This document shows, one piece after another, positions 36,442 through 44,642 of a DNA stretch of 64,000 bases; positions within the stretch are counted from its first letter, which is position 1; every line of letters begins with the position of its first letter. The stretch covers positions 5,208,001 to 5,272,000 of the forward strand of contig OY970164.1 of NCBI GenBank assembly GCA_963706555.1, written 5' to 3'. The position numbers were made by a program, and so were the translations under genes. This stretch comes from Bog-473 sp963706555. GTDB taxonomy: Bacteria > Actinomycetota > Acidimicrobiia > Acidimicrobiales > RAAP-2. Below the pieces are notes generated by a model. That model saw nothing but the letters and a program-made list of their open reading frames with translations. It was not told the origin of the DNA and searched no databases.

Positions 36442-36590
36442 ACCACTACGAGGAAGGGATCGCAGCACGTGTGAAATATCGAGATGGAATGTCGCCTCGG
36501 CGTAAGAATGCGAAGCACTGGCGCCGCCAGCGCAAGCGTGCGGTCGGCGGGGGATGGATGACCATTTACCGAGGCGGACGGGGCGGGTAA
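36438..36590 (+). CDS. Small basic protein coupled to the permease gene (50 aa)
   Basis: The ATG at 36438 overlaps the permease stop (ATGA), as between the two transporter genes. The product begins MNHYEEGIAARVKY and continues MSPRRKNAKHWRRQRKR, with a Gly-rich end; it is strongly basic. I do not recognise it. It could bind nucleic acid or the membrane surface. The next cassette's promoter box overlaps its 3' end. Confidence 0.45.
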   Translation: MNHYEEGIAARVKYRDGMSPRRKNAKHWRRQRKRAVGGGWMTIYRGGRGG

Positions 36591-36593
36591 AAT
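36565..36593 (+). promoter_or_regulatory. Candidate promoter of cassette copy 2
   Basis: TTTACC (36565-36570), 17 bases, then TAAAAT (36588-36593). The -10 ends 15 bases before the leader hairpin, the same distance as in copy 1. Confidence 0.5.
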
Positions 36594-36608
36594 CATCTGC
36601 TGCACACT

Positions 36609-36633
36609 TGATGGGTGAAAGAGCCGCCCATCG
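36609..36633 (+). promoter_or_regulatory. Conserved leader hairpin, copy 2
   Basis: GATGGG (36610-36615) pairs with CCCATC (36627-36632) around TGAAAGAGCCG. The element matches 24 of 25 bases of copy 1 at 25885-25909 and lies 24 bases before the start codon. Confidence 0.75.
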
Positions 36634-36657
36634 CTTAGTCGAACGACGGAGCAAAAC

Positions 36658-36879
36658 ATGACTGCTTCCGTGGGATATGCACACAGCGGGTTCCTCTTGT
36701 TGCGCGGCCATTGCTTCAGCATTATCAAGACAGACGCCGGCCACCCCACCTACTGCGATGAACCGGTGGTCTGGAAGGGACCTTGGCGCGACGCCAACGG
36801 AGAAGTTTGGATCGTGGAAGCCTGCGGGCTCCACATGCCGCATCAGGGCCATCGTCCAACGTATCGATCAGTTCTCTGA
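36658..36879 (+). CDS. Small Cys/His protein, copy 2 of a duplicated cassette (73 aa)
   Basis: The protein begins MTASVGYAHSGFLLLRG with CFSI, YCDEPVVW, GPWRDA and GEVWIVEACGLH. It differs from copy 1 (25639-25857) mainly in a one-residue insertion after CFSI and in the loop before the shared PTYRSVL end. All three Cys and the CxxH are kept. A PAP2 phosphatase gene follows after 19 bases. Confidence 0.75.
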   Translation: MTASVGYAHSGFLLLRGHCFSIIKTDAGHPTYCDEPVVWKGPWRDANGEVWIVEACGLHMPHQGHRPTYRSVL

Positions 36880-36898
36880 GCTCCAGAGCACAAACGAG

Positions 36899-37603
36899 AT
36901 GACCTCGGTCGCGGACCCGGTAGATGGGGGCGGCCGTCATCGCAGCCGTTCGGTGCGGGCCCTGGTGCTCGCTTTGGTCTGGGCTTCTCTGACCGGACTC
37001 CTTATCGGTGTCGGTCTGGGCGTCAAGCACTCCGGTTCGGTCAATGCATTCGACCGTCATATGACGTCACTTGTGGCCGCTCACCGAACCCCGGCCCTCA
37101 ACGCTGTCATGAAAGCCGTGACCTGGCTCGGCTCGTGGGTCGCGCTGGTCGCGATCGGGATTCTCTTGGTGGTCCTGGCCATCCAACGGCGCCTCCCGAT
37201 CGCCGCCCTCGTTCTCGCAGTTGTCGCCTGGGTGGGAGAGAACGGCGGCGTCACACTGACAAAACATGTCGTCGAGCGCGACCGCCCCCCGCAGGATCTG
37301 CGGCTGGTGTCGGCGCACGGTTGGTCGTGGCCATCGGGTCACACTGCCGTCGCCCTCTTGGTGTTCACCGTGTTTGCCCTTGTAGTGACGGCGTTAGCTC
37401 CAAGGTGGGCGTACAGAGCGTCGGCGTGGGTGCTTGCGGCGTTGGCAGTGGCAGCAGTGGCGTTCTCGCGGGTTGAGTTGGGCGTGCATTGGACGACCGA
37501 CGTCCTGGCAAGCGTGATCTTCGTCAGTGCGTGGCTGGTGGTTCTCTGGGCGTTGTTCAACGCCGAAATTCGGCCGAAGCGCGTTGCCGCGGGGCGTGCC
37601 TGA
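36899..37603 (+). CDS. PAP2-family phosphatase (membrane)
   Basis: The 234-residue protein has six hydrophobic segments and the three PAP2 motifs KHVVERDRPP, WPSGHTA and SRVELGVHWTTD. It resembles undecaprenyl-diphosphate or phosphatidylglycerophosphate phosphatases of the PAP2 type. The ATG at 36899 gives an N-terminal tail of about 20 residues before the first helix. It is unrelated in detail to the PAP2 protein at 218-808. Confidence 0.88.
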   Translation: MTSVADPVDGGGRHRSRSVRALVLALVWASLTGLLIGVGLGVKHSGSVNAFDRHMTSLVAAHRTPALNAVMKAVTWLGSWVALVAIGILLVVLAIQRRLPIAALVLAVVAWVGENGGVTLTKHVVERDRPPQDLRLVSAHGWSWPSGHTAVALLVFTVFALVVTALAPRWAYRASAWVLAALAVAAVAFSRVELGVHWTTDVLASVIFVSAWLVVLWALFNAEIRPKRVAAGRA

Positions 37604-37612
37604 AAGGGCGCG

Positions 37613-37852
37613 CTACTTCGAGCGCCGCAGCACGCGCAGCACGTCTGAGTTGCGGAACGCTCGACTCGACAGCTCGTACTTGGGTTCGCTGTGGGGGCGC
37701 CCGTGGTTCTCGGGATCGCATGTGAGGGACCGCTCATATTCTCGGCCTGGCTTGGCAACCGTCACTTTGACGGCCTGAACGCCGACGTCGAGCCTGATGA
37801 CAACCTCCCCGGGTGATCGGCCCTCGGGGAACCCACCACTCGACTCTGCCAC
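37613..37852 (-). CDS. Uncertain small protein (79 aa)
   Basis: A GTG-started frame with GEVVIRLDVGVQAVKVTVA and YERSLTCDPENHGRPHSEP. It has a strand-rich look but no family match and a poor ribosome site. It may be real or chance. Confidence 0.25.
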   Translation of the reverse strand: MAESSGGFPEGRSPGEVVIRLDVGVQAVKVTVAKPGREYERSLTCDPENHGRPHSEPKYELSSRAFRNSDVLRVLRRSK

Positions 37853-37962
37853 GCCCTCAGGGTAGTCCCAGGATCTTGATTTGTCCTCAGCCTTTAGGGG
37901 AGTCTTCGGATCCTCAACGTCGTTCTTGCCCCGTCATTAGGTCCAGCGGAGATAGCTACTCC

Positions 37963-38184
37963 CTAATCGATCCCGCCCTGGCGTTGCGCATCCCGCACTG
38001 CCGAAACAAAGCGACCGTGGGCGTCATGCCAGGCCTCTCTCGCTGACCGGTATTCCTTCACGAGATCCCCATCGAGCTCGATTGGGCCGATGTCATGGCC
38101 GCGTCGCCCGAAACTGGCCGGGGGTACATCCTCATAGACAACCGCTTCCTTGACAGCGGAGTCGTAATAGACCCAAACCCTCAT
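37963..38184 (-). CDS. Small hypothetical protein (73 aa)
   Basis: The frame begins MRVWVYYDSAVKEAVVYED and has GPIELDGDLVKEYRSAREAW, a plausible compact alpha/beta protein. GGGGGTG lies 4 bases before the ATG at 38184, and an ATG two codons upstream is also possible. No family recognised. Confidence 0.4.
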   Translation of the reverse strand: MRVWVYYDSAVKEAVVYEDVPPASFGRRGHDIGPIELDGDLVKEYRSAREAWHDAHGRFVSAVRDAQRQGGID

Positions 38185-38190
38185 ATGCAC

Positions 38191-38775
38191 CCCCGGCGTT
38201 GGCCGCCGGCGTCGCGCCCCCGACTACTCGGATAGATCGGAGGCCGGTCGTCCTGGTGGCACGTTTGAGGAATGGACGGCCACTGGCGAAGGTATTCCAC
38301 CAAAGTGGCATTTCGGTTGCAATGAGGTTGCATCCTCTGTTCCTCCCGCACGCCGGCGTCAAGAGTGACGCCTCAGGCAAGCCCCACCCGGACATCCTTG
38401 CCCTCGCCCCGCTGAATGGCTCCATCCTGTCCTACGGGGAGGGCAGCTTCTCCCCCGTGTCGTCATAAATGACAACACCTTGGGAGCCATAGTTGTCACC
38501 GACGATCTTCTCCCCTTGGGCGCCTGTCACTTGGGTCCTGTCGGTCCCATTTGAAAAGGACGCAACTTCGCTGTCCCGACGGCAAACCTGCTGCGGAAGC
38601 TGGGGGTCGGCGACAGCTTGAGCGACCGACTCAGCGTCACCGCTGGGATCCTGGCGATCGATGGCAGAAAGGTCCTCCTGGGCGCGAAAGACCAGTGAGA
38701 CCTCACGCGAGGGATTACCTTTGGCCAGGACACGTGACGACACAGCGAAACCACACAACGCGAGGGAGGACTGAA
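38191..38775. other. 585-base gap before the HdeD gene
   Basis: A minus-strand frame at 38432-38758 (108 codons, ending GSQGVVIYDDTGEKLPSP) reads like protein but has no recognisable family. It would start only 17 bases from the HdeD start on the other strand. I leave it as a weak possibility. GAGGGAGGA near 38763 is the HdeD ribosome site. Confidence 0.4.
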
Positions 38776-39327
38776 ATGTCGGGCATTACCACTTCAGATT
38801 CGGCGGGAGACGTGAAGGCGCTCGCGCGGAAATGGTGGCTCTTGGCCACCTTCGGCGTGATTACCTTCGGCTTCGGCTTCGTGCTGACCTTCAAGCCGGG
38901 CAAGTCGGTACATACCATCGCCGTGATCATCGGCATCTGGCTTCTGATCCTCGGTGTATTTCGATTGATTCAGGCGATCGGTGCAACGGGTGAGCGAACG
39001 CCATTCGTGATCGTGGGCCTCCTCTCGATCGTCATTGCGCTCATCCTCCTGCATCACACCACGACAACCGTCGCCGTGCTGGGCTTCATCGTGGGTATCT
39101 TCTGGACTGTTGGCGGCGTATCGGAGATCTATCACGGCTTTAGCGATATTGGCGGTATCGATTGGCTCAACGTGGTCTTGGGGCTGATCGGTACGATCAT
39201 TGGGATCCTCTGCCTGGTCTACCCCTCCCTTTCGCTGTCGATTATCTGTGTCATCGTCGGGCTCGGGATGATCATCTACGGCATCGTCGAAGTTGCTGCA
39301 AGCTTGCAACTCCGCAAGGCGAAGTGA
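38776..39327 (+). CDS. HdeD-family acid-resistance membrane protein
   Basis: The 183-residue protein has six hydrophobic segments in three pairs, with WWLLATFGVITFGFGFVLTF, IGIWLLILGVFRLIQAIGA and WTVGGVSEIYHGF. This is the DUF308/HdeD pattern. Family members are linked to acid or general stress. GGGAGGA before ATG 38776 fixes the start. Confidence 0.85.
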   Translation: MSGITTSDSAGDVKALARKWWLLATFGVITFGFGFVLTFKPGKSVHTIAVIIGIWLLILGVFRLIQAIGATGERTPFVIVGLLSIVIALILLHHTTTTVAVLGFIVGIFWTVGGVSEIYHGFSDIGGIDWLNVVLGLIGTIIGILCLVYPSLSLSIICVIVGLGMIIYGIVEVAASLQLRKAK

Positions 39328-39413
39328 TCTAAGCGCTCCGGAGCCGCATCTCACTCAGGACGGTCACGGCGCCGCTGCCCGCACGTGTCGACGGCTCTGC
39401 CCACGTCCCTGGA

Positions 39414-40295
39414 TCAGGCATTCCCTGAACACCGCAATCCTGCGGTTGCACCGACCACGATGAGCCCGACCAGCATGAGCCTGGCCATCAGGTACCTTCG
39501 TCCGACGGCCTCGGCAGCTGCGCGAGATCCTCGAGCGTCGCCAATCTCATGGTCAGAAGGTCCTCGATGCCGCGCCAGTCGTCGGTCGAGCGCGGCGAGC
39601 GTTGTGCCATCGGTCTCAGGCTCCTGCTGCGGATCTGGGTTGGAGCCTCTCCGGCGTGCTGCCTGGTCGACGAAGCTCGACGCCACCTGCGCGGTGACCA
39701 CGGCCAGGGTCAAGATCCCGATGGCCATGATGAACACGGCCGTAATGCGCCCGACCATCGTCACCGGGGTGTAGTCGCCGTAACCGACCGTGGTCACCGT
39801 GACCACCGACCACCAGATCGAGTCACCGAAGGTGTGGATATTCGATCCTGGCGCATGGCGCTCGACGAAGAACACGATGGCTGCCCCGTTGAGGACGAGT
39901 ATCGCTGCGGCCACCATGAACCGTCCGAGGCTTCCCCGTCGGAACACCGACCTGATCAGTCGAAGACTGAAGACGACGCGCAGGGGTGGGAATGGGATCG
40001 CCGCCAAGGCGAACGGATGGGTGAGGGGGTAGTGCCAGTGGCGGCGCGCCAGGGTGCTTCTGATCGCCATGTCGATGCCGTAAATCACCGAGACGGTGAT
40101 GCGGACCGCCAGCGCAATTGTTGAGGCATCCCCGAAATCACCTGGTGGCACCACCACGATCCAGAGGGTCAACAACGCCAGGAGGTCCAGTGGGGTCTGC
40201 GACCTCGCCAAGTAGACGGTAAGGCGTCCGTTGGGGTCTTCTACGTTCGGGTCGCGGCCTTCGTCGAGGACCTGTGATGGTGTGATTTCGCTCAT
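39414..40295 (-). CDS. Potassium-channel-like ion channel
   Basis: The 293-residue protein has a voltage-sensor-like N-terminal half (basic FSLRLIRSVFRRGSLGRF), then a pore region with WWSVVTVTTVGYGDYTPV carrying the TVGYGD selectivity filter, and a following helix. A cytosolic part of about 60 residues and a last short hydrophobic stretch close the protein. ATG 40295 fits; the open frame upstream is not channel-like. Confidence 0.88.
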   Translation of the reverse strand: MSEITPSQVLDEGRDPNVEDPNGRLTVYLARSQTPLDLLALLTLWIVVVPPGDFGDASTIALAVRITVSVIYGIDMAIRSTLARRHWHYPLTHPFALAAIPFPPLRVVFSLRLIRSVFRRGSLGRFMVAAAILVLNGAAIVFFVERHAPGSNIHTFGDSIWWSVVTVTTVGYGDYTPVTMVGRITAVFIMAIGILTLAVVTAQVASSFVDQAARRRGSNPDPQQEPETDGTTLAALDRRLARHRGPSDHEIGDARGSRAAAEAVGRRYLMARLMLVGLIVVGATAGLRCSGNA

Positions 40296-40569
40296 GCGGC
40301 AAGCGTGACACGCGCCGGGTTGGTTGCGCCTTGACCGAGGTGGGGGGACGCTGCGATGGGTGCGGCCCGCGCTCCGACGCGGCTCCTGCGGCCCGAAGAC
40401 CTGGTGATTTACCCCAGGCGCCCGACGTACCTGCTTGCAATCCGGAGGGCAGCGAGGTTGACGGTCACGCGACTCTGGCACGGCGACCCGGGCGGACCAC
40501 GGTGGTGGGTCTTCGTCGGCATCGCAGACATGGACTGCGGCCGGAGGTCAGTGTGCGCAGGGACTCCGG

Positions 40570-41733
40570 TCAGGGGTGAGCGCCCCAGCGGATGGAGGCG
40601 CCGAGTGCCCCGAGCGCCAGCAACGCACCGATGATGGCGAACTCCGAGGTCACCTCGTCGTGCTCCTTTTGGAGCTTGACCTCTTTGGAGAGGTTGGCGA
40701 ACACCTGGGACAACTGCGAGGCATTGCGGGCGGTGTAGCTCTTCCCGCCGGTCGCGTGCGAGACCTCTTTCAACGGCGGCAGGTCGGCCACCAGGGGGGA
40801 ACCCGGACCACTGAAGCCGCCGAAGCCGCCACCACCGAAACCACCACCCCCGAAGCCACCGCCGCCGAAGCCGCCCCCGCCGAAGCCGCCCTGCTGCGCG
40901 GGCGTGCACTCGAGCGGGCCCGGGTGCGTCGTGCCGTAGCCGATGGTGTAGATGCGGACCCGTCGGGCTCTCGCATAGGGGGCAGCCTGCAGGGGGGTGA
41001 TCCCCCGATTGTTGGCCCCGTCGGTCAGCAGCACCACGATGTCGGGGACGTAGCCCTTGGACCCGGGCTTGGCTCCGATACCCGTCGTGCCGGTCGTGCC
41101 GCTGCGGGAGCTGCCCGAGCTGCTCGCCCCTCCGAGCTGGGACGGTGTGGCATTGGAGCCCAGCACCGAGTTGGCGACCGGCTTGACCTGGGGGTCGACT
41201 TGGGCGACAGCGTCGAGGGATTGCAGTATTGCGGACCCGATCGCCGTGCCCGGGCCGGTCGTCAGGTGATTGAGCGCGTGGTCCAGTGCGCCGCGATCGC
41301 TCGTCGGCGCCACGGCGAGCTCGGCGTACACGTTGAAGAGCACCAGACCGATCTGGGTGCCGTCCGGCTGGGAGTTGACGAACCGGAGCGCCGCCCGCTG
41401 CGCCACGGCCAGCCGGTTGGGTGCCACATCGGTGGAGCACATGGAGCCCGATTCGTCGAGCGCAAGGATGATCGACGTCTTCTGGGCCGGCACGGTCCTG
41501 GTGATCTCGGGGCGCGCCGACGCGATCGCCAGCACTCCGATGGCGGCGAGCAGTACGGCGACGGGCACATGGCGGAGCCAGCGGGTCCGTCGCGGGATGG
41601 CCGCGCGCAGCAACGCGACGCTCGAATACGAGATGGCCTGGCGTCGCCGCCGGCGCAACGCCAGGACGTACATGCCCAGCACGACGGGGACGGCAAGGAG
41701 GAGGAAGAGCGCGAGCGGCCACCCGAAGCTCAC
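40570..41733 (-). CDS. VWA-domain membrane protein (BatA-like), Gly/Phe-repeat variant
   Basis: The 387-residue protein has two N-terminal membrane helices (residues 7-26, 56-73), a VWA domain with MIDAS LALDESGSM (Asp93), a Ser/Thr/Gly loop at 200-222, DIVVLLTDGANN and a C-terminal helix near 365-380. Residues 282-307 are (GGGGF)n repeats. It is the last gene of the protease-MoxR-DUF58-VWA-VWA operon. BatA-like proteins sit in the membrane and are thought to work with MoxR ATPases. Confidence 0.9.
   Translation of the reverse strand: MSFGWPLALFLLLAVPVVLGMYVLALRRRRRQAISYSSVALLRAAIPRRTRWLRHVPVAVLLAAIGVLAIASARPEITRTVPAQKTSIILALDESGSMCSTDVAPNRLAVAQRAALRFVNSQPDGTQIGLVLFNVYAELAVAPTSDRGALDHALNHLTTGPGTAIGSAILQSLDAVAQVDPQVKPVANSVLGSNATPSQLGGASSSGSSRSGTTGTTGIGAKPGSKGYVPDIVVLLTDGANNRGITPLQAAPYARARRVRIYTIGYGTTHPGPLECTPAQQGGFGGGGFGGGGFGGGGFGGGGFGGFSGPGSPLVADLPPLKEVSHATGGKSYTARNASQLSQVFANLSKEVKLQKEHDEVTSEFAIIGALLALGALGASIRWGAHP
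40813..40890 (-). repeat. (GGGGF)n-coding repeat in the VWA gene
   Basis: A 15-base unit encoding GGGGF is repeated about five times, with third-position variation, in the middle of the VWA domain just after a Cys-containing loop. Confidence 0.85.
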
Positions 41734-41734
41734 G

Positions 41735-42727
41735 TCACATCACCCGCCCGAACCACAACACCGAGAGCAGCGCACCCACGACGAGCAGCAGCATCGCCGC
41801 TGCGGCGAAAAGGGCGGAGATCTGGATATACCTGTTCACCACCGTGAAGTGCAGATCGATCGTTTTGGACACCTCGCTGATGGCGGCCCGGTCGTCGACT
41901 TGGTGGTAAGTCCCGTTCGTCACCTTGGCGACGTCTTTGAGCGTCTGCGGATCGAGCGCGGTTGCGACACTGAATCCCCCGATCTCGACGGGCGTGCCGG
42001 CAACGGTGCCGACGCCGATTGTCTGGATCCGCACCCCCGCCGTCGACGCCAGTTGGGCCATCGTCACCGGACTGATCTGACTCGTGTTCTCCCCGTCGGA
42101 GATAAGGACCACGGTCGCTCCTCCGAAATAGCCGATGTTGACCTCTTTCGAGTTGTCCTGGTTGAGCGTCCTCTCGTTCACCTTCAGCGTCTTGCCGGCG
42201 ATGGCGTCGAGCGAGGTGAGGATGCCGGTCGCCAATGAGGTGCCGCCGCCGAGGGACACATCGTTGATGGCCCGCAGGACACGCCGGCGGTCGAATGTAG
42301 GGGTCCGCACGATCAGCGCACTGGGACCGAAGGCGACGACGCCGATCTTCACTGACGACGGCTGCGCGCGGACGAAGTCGCGGGCAGCCAGCTTGGCCGC
42401 TCCGATGCGACTGGGCTTGACGTCCTTCGCTCCCATGCTGTTGGAGACGTCCATCGCGACGATGACGGTGGCGCCAAACCGCGGTGTCTTGACCGTCGCC
42501 ATCGGCCGGGCAGCCGCCACGGCCAGCAAGGCCAGCGCGGCTGCGAACAACACGAACGGCAGGTTCCGGCGCCGGCGCTGACGCCGCACCGGGCTCGTGA
42601 CGACGAGGCCCTGCGCCGCGAGCTCCTCGCTCCGTCGGGCCCGCCGGCGACGCGCGGCAACGAAGATGGCCACCGCGGCGGGGACGACGAGCAGCGCCAG
42701 GAGCCATTCCGGCGTGGCGAAGGTCAT
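41735..42727 (-). CDS. VWA-domain membrane protein (BatA/BatB-like)
   Basis: The 330-residue protein has two N-terminal membrane helices (residues 8-24, 57-73), MIDAS VIVAMDVSNSMGA near residue 90, VVLISDGENTS and a C-terminal membrane helix. It overlaps the upstream DUF58 gene by 4 bases and lies one base from the second VWA gene. Paired VWA proteins next to MoxR and DUF58 are a conserved arrangement linked to envelope assembly or stress. Confidence 0.92.
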   Translation of the reverse strand: MTFATPEWLLALLVVPAAVAIFVAARRRRARRSEELAAQGLVVTSPVRRQRRRRNLPFVLFAAALALLAVAAARPMATVKTPRFGATVIVAMDVSNSMGAKDVKPSRIGAAKLAARDFVRAQPSSVKIGVVAFGPSALIVRTPTFDRRRVLRAINDVSLGGGTSLATGILTSLDAIAGKTLKVNERTLNQDNSKEVNIGYFGGATVVLISDGENTSQISPVTMAQLASTAGVRIQTIGVGTVAGTPVEIGGFSVATALDPQTLKDVAKVTNGTYHQVDDRAAISEVSKTIDLHFTVVNRYIQISALFAAAAMLLLVVGALLSVLWFGRVM

Positions 42728-43614
42728 CTGCGCCTCGGCCGCCGACTCGTCGCCATCCGCACGAACGCGCCCAGCAGGTCGCCATCGGTCGACACGACGT
42801 GGAGATCGACGCGTGCCCGGGCGACCGACCGACGGATGGTGTCGTCGTGGTCATCGGCTAACGCGTGCAGGCGGCGGCGGAACTCCGGATCGCTCGAGTC
42901 GACCAGCAGCACCTCCCCTGTCTCTGCATCCTGCACGTACAGCAGTCCGGCGTCGGGGAGTTCGTGCTCGCGCGGATCCACCATCCGGACCGCGATGACC
43001 TCGTGGCGCCGGGTGAGGCGGAGGAGCGGTCGGTCCCAATCCGGCGCACTGACGAAATCCGAAATCACCACCACCAGCGAGCGGCGGCGTAGGAGGTGCT
43101 CCGCCGTGCGGAAGAGCTTGGCGAGGTCTGTCGACGCCGCTGCATCGACCGGTCGCAGGAGCGCCTGCATCAGCACGAGGAGGTGGTTGCGCCCTTGCCG
43201 AGGCGGGAGGATCGTATGGTGCTCGCCGTCGAAGATGACGGCCCCTACCCGATTGCCGTTCCGCACGAGCAACTGGCCGAACACAGCCGCGAGCTCGCGC
43301 AGCACGTCCTCCTTGGTCCGTCCCGCGGGCCCGAACGCCATGGACCGCGAACGGTCGATGAGCAGCCACGCAGTGAGTTCGCGATCCTCCATGAAGTCCC
43401 GGACCAACAGCTCGTCCATCCGCGCCGTGGCATTCCAGTCGATGTGGCGGACGTCGTCGCCCCACTCGTACGCCCGCAGGTCGAGAAAGTCGGTGCCGTC
43501 ACCACGGAGCAGGGTCCGGTAGTCGCCTTGCAGGCGCCCGTCGAGCCGACGGACCACCTGCCAGTGCAAACGACGCAGGATCGCTTCGGGTGACAAGAGG
43601 TCGGTCGGTTCCAC
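42724..43614 (-). CDS. DUF58-domain protein
   Basis: The 296-residue protein has DFLDLRAYEWGDDVRHIDWN followed by LLVRDFMEDREL and LLIDRSRSMAFG, the DUF58 signature with a degenerate VWA-like site. No membrane segment is visible. It lies 14 bases after moxR and overlaps the first VWA gene. DUF58 proteins are presumed to bridge MoxR and VWA proteins. Confidence 0.92.
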   Translation of the reverse strand: MEPTDLLSPEAILRRLHWQVVRRLDGRLQGDYRTLLRGDGTDFLDLRAYEWGDDVRHIDWNATARMDELLVRDFMEDRELTAWLLIDRSRSMAFGPAGRTKEDVLRELAAVFGQLLVRNGNRVGAVIFDGEHHTILPPRQGRNHLLVLMQALLRPVDAAASTDLAKLFRTAEHLLRRRSLVVVISDFVSAPDWDRPLLRLTRRHEVIAVRMVDPREHELPDAGLLYVQDAETGEVLLVDSSDPEFRRRLHALADDHDDTIRRSVARARVDLHVVSTDGDLLGAFVRMATSRRPRRR

Positions 43615-43628
43615 GACGCGTTCGGGGC

Positions 43629-44642
43629 TCAGCTGCTGGCCGATCGCAGGATCACGTCGGGAACCCGAATCGTGCGCAACACCTCGTCGATGACGTGCTG
43701 CGCGGTCACGTCGTCGGCCAACGCCTCGTAGGAGAGGACGAGGCGGTGCCGCAGCACGTCCGGCGCCATCGTGAGCAGGTCCTCGGGCAACACGTACTGG
43801 CGGCCCCGCACGAGTGCCAGTGCCTGCGCGGCGATCACCATGTTGATCGACGCCCGGGGGCTCACGCCGAAGGTGATGTACGGCGAGAGCTCGTGCAGGC
43901 CCACCGCGTCGGGGTCACGGGTGGCCGACGACACAGCGACCGCGTACTCGATCAGCGACGGGTCGACGTACACGGTCCGGACCGCCTCTTGGAGTTGGCG
44001 CAGCTGCGCGACGCTCATGGTCTGGCGCACCGTCTCGAGGCCGGCGACCATCCGCTCCACGATGACGAACTCCTCGGTGGCGCTCGGGTAGTCGACGAGT
44101 ACCTTGAGCATGAACCGGTCGATCTGCGCCTCGGGCAGCGGGTAGGTCCCGTCCGACTCGATCGGGTTCTGGGTCGCCATCACCAGGAACGGGTCGGGCA
44201 GCGCATGGGTCTCGCGGCCGATGGTCACCTGGCGCTCCTGCATGGCCTCGAGCAACGCGCTCTGTACTTTGGCCGGCGCCCGGTTCACCTCGTCGGCGAG
44301 GAGGAGATTGGCGAAGATCGGACCGAGCGACACCTCGAATTCGCCCAGCTTCTGGTTGTAGATCCTCGTGCCGATGATGTCGGCCGGCACGAGGTCCGGC
44401 GTGAATTGGATCCGCTGGAACTCGACGCCGAGCGCGCCGGCGAACGTCTTGACGGCGAGGGTCTTCGCCAAACCGGGCACACCCTCGACGAGGAGATGCC
44501 CGCGGGCTGCCAGTGCGACCACCATCCGCTCGAGCAACACGTCCTGGCCGACGATGACACGTTTGACCCGGTACAGCACCTCTTCGAGTGCCTCGATCGC
44601 AGTGGCCGATGTGGCCGCGGTGCCATCATGCAGGTCGCTCAT
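43629..44642 (-). CDS. MoxR-family AAA+ ATPase
   Basis: The 337-residue protein has Walker A VEGVPGLAKTLAVK, Walker B LLLADEVNRAPAKVQSALLE, sensor VMATQNPIESDGTYPLPEAQ and the C-terminal lid. MoxR ATPases act as chaperones that activate VWA partner proteins. It overlaps the protease gene upstream by 4 bases, so the two are co-translated. Confidence 0.94.
   Translation of the reverse strand: MSDLHDGTAATSATAIEALEEVLYRVKRVIVGQDVLLERMVVALAARGHLLVEGVPGLAKTLAVKTFAGALGVEFQRIQFTPDLVPADIIGTRIYNQKLGEFEVSLGPIFANLLLADEVNRAPAKVQSALLEAMQERQVTIGRETHALPDPFLVMATQNPIESDGTYPLPEAQIDRFMLKVLVDYPSATEEFVIVERMVAGLETVRQTMSVAQLRQLQEAVRTVYVDPSLIEYAVAVSSATRDPDAVGLHELSPYITFGVSPRASINMVIAAQALALVRGRQYVLPEDLLTMAPDVLRHRLVLSYEALADDVTAQHVIDEVLRTIRVPDVILRSASS

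Noticed and set aside
38432..38758. 108-codon minus-strand frame before the HdeD gene
   Set aside because: The composition is protein-like, but the start would lie 17 bases from the divergent HdeD start with no room for a promoter, and no family is recognisable.
40446..40475. RVTVNLA-coding stretch on the minus strand resembling yifB codons 63-69
   Set aside because: Only seven residues match and similarity stops on both sides, so it is probably chance and not a third yifB fragment.
40356..40634. Plus-strand frame of 92 codons with a GAGGTGGGGGGA upstream
   Set aside because: It runs into the 3' end of the VWA gene on the other strand, has no recognisable family and an Arg-rich composition typical of chance frames in high-GC DNA.
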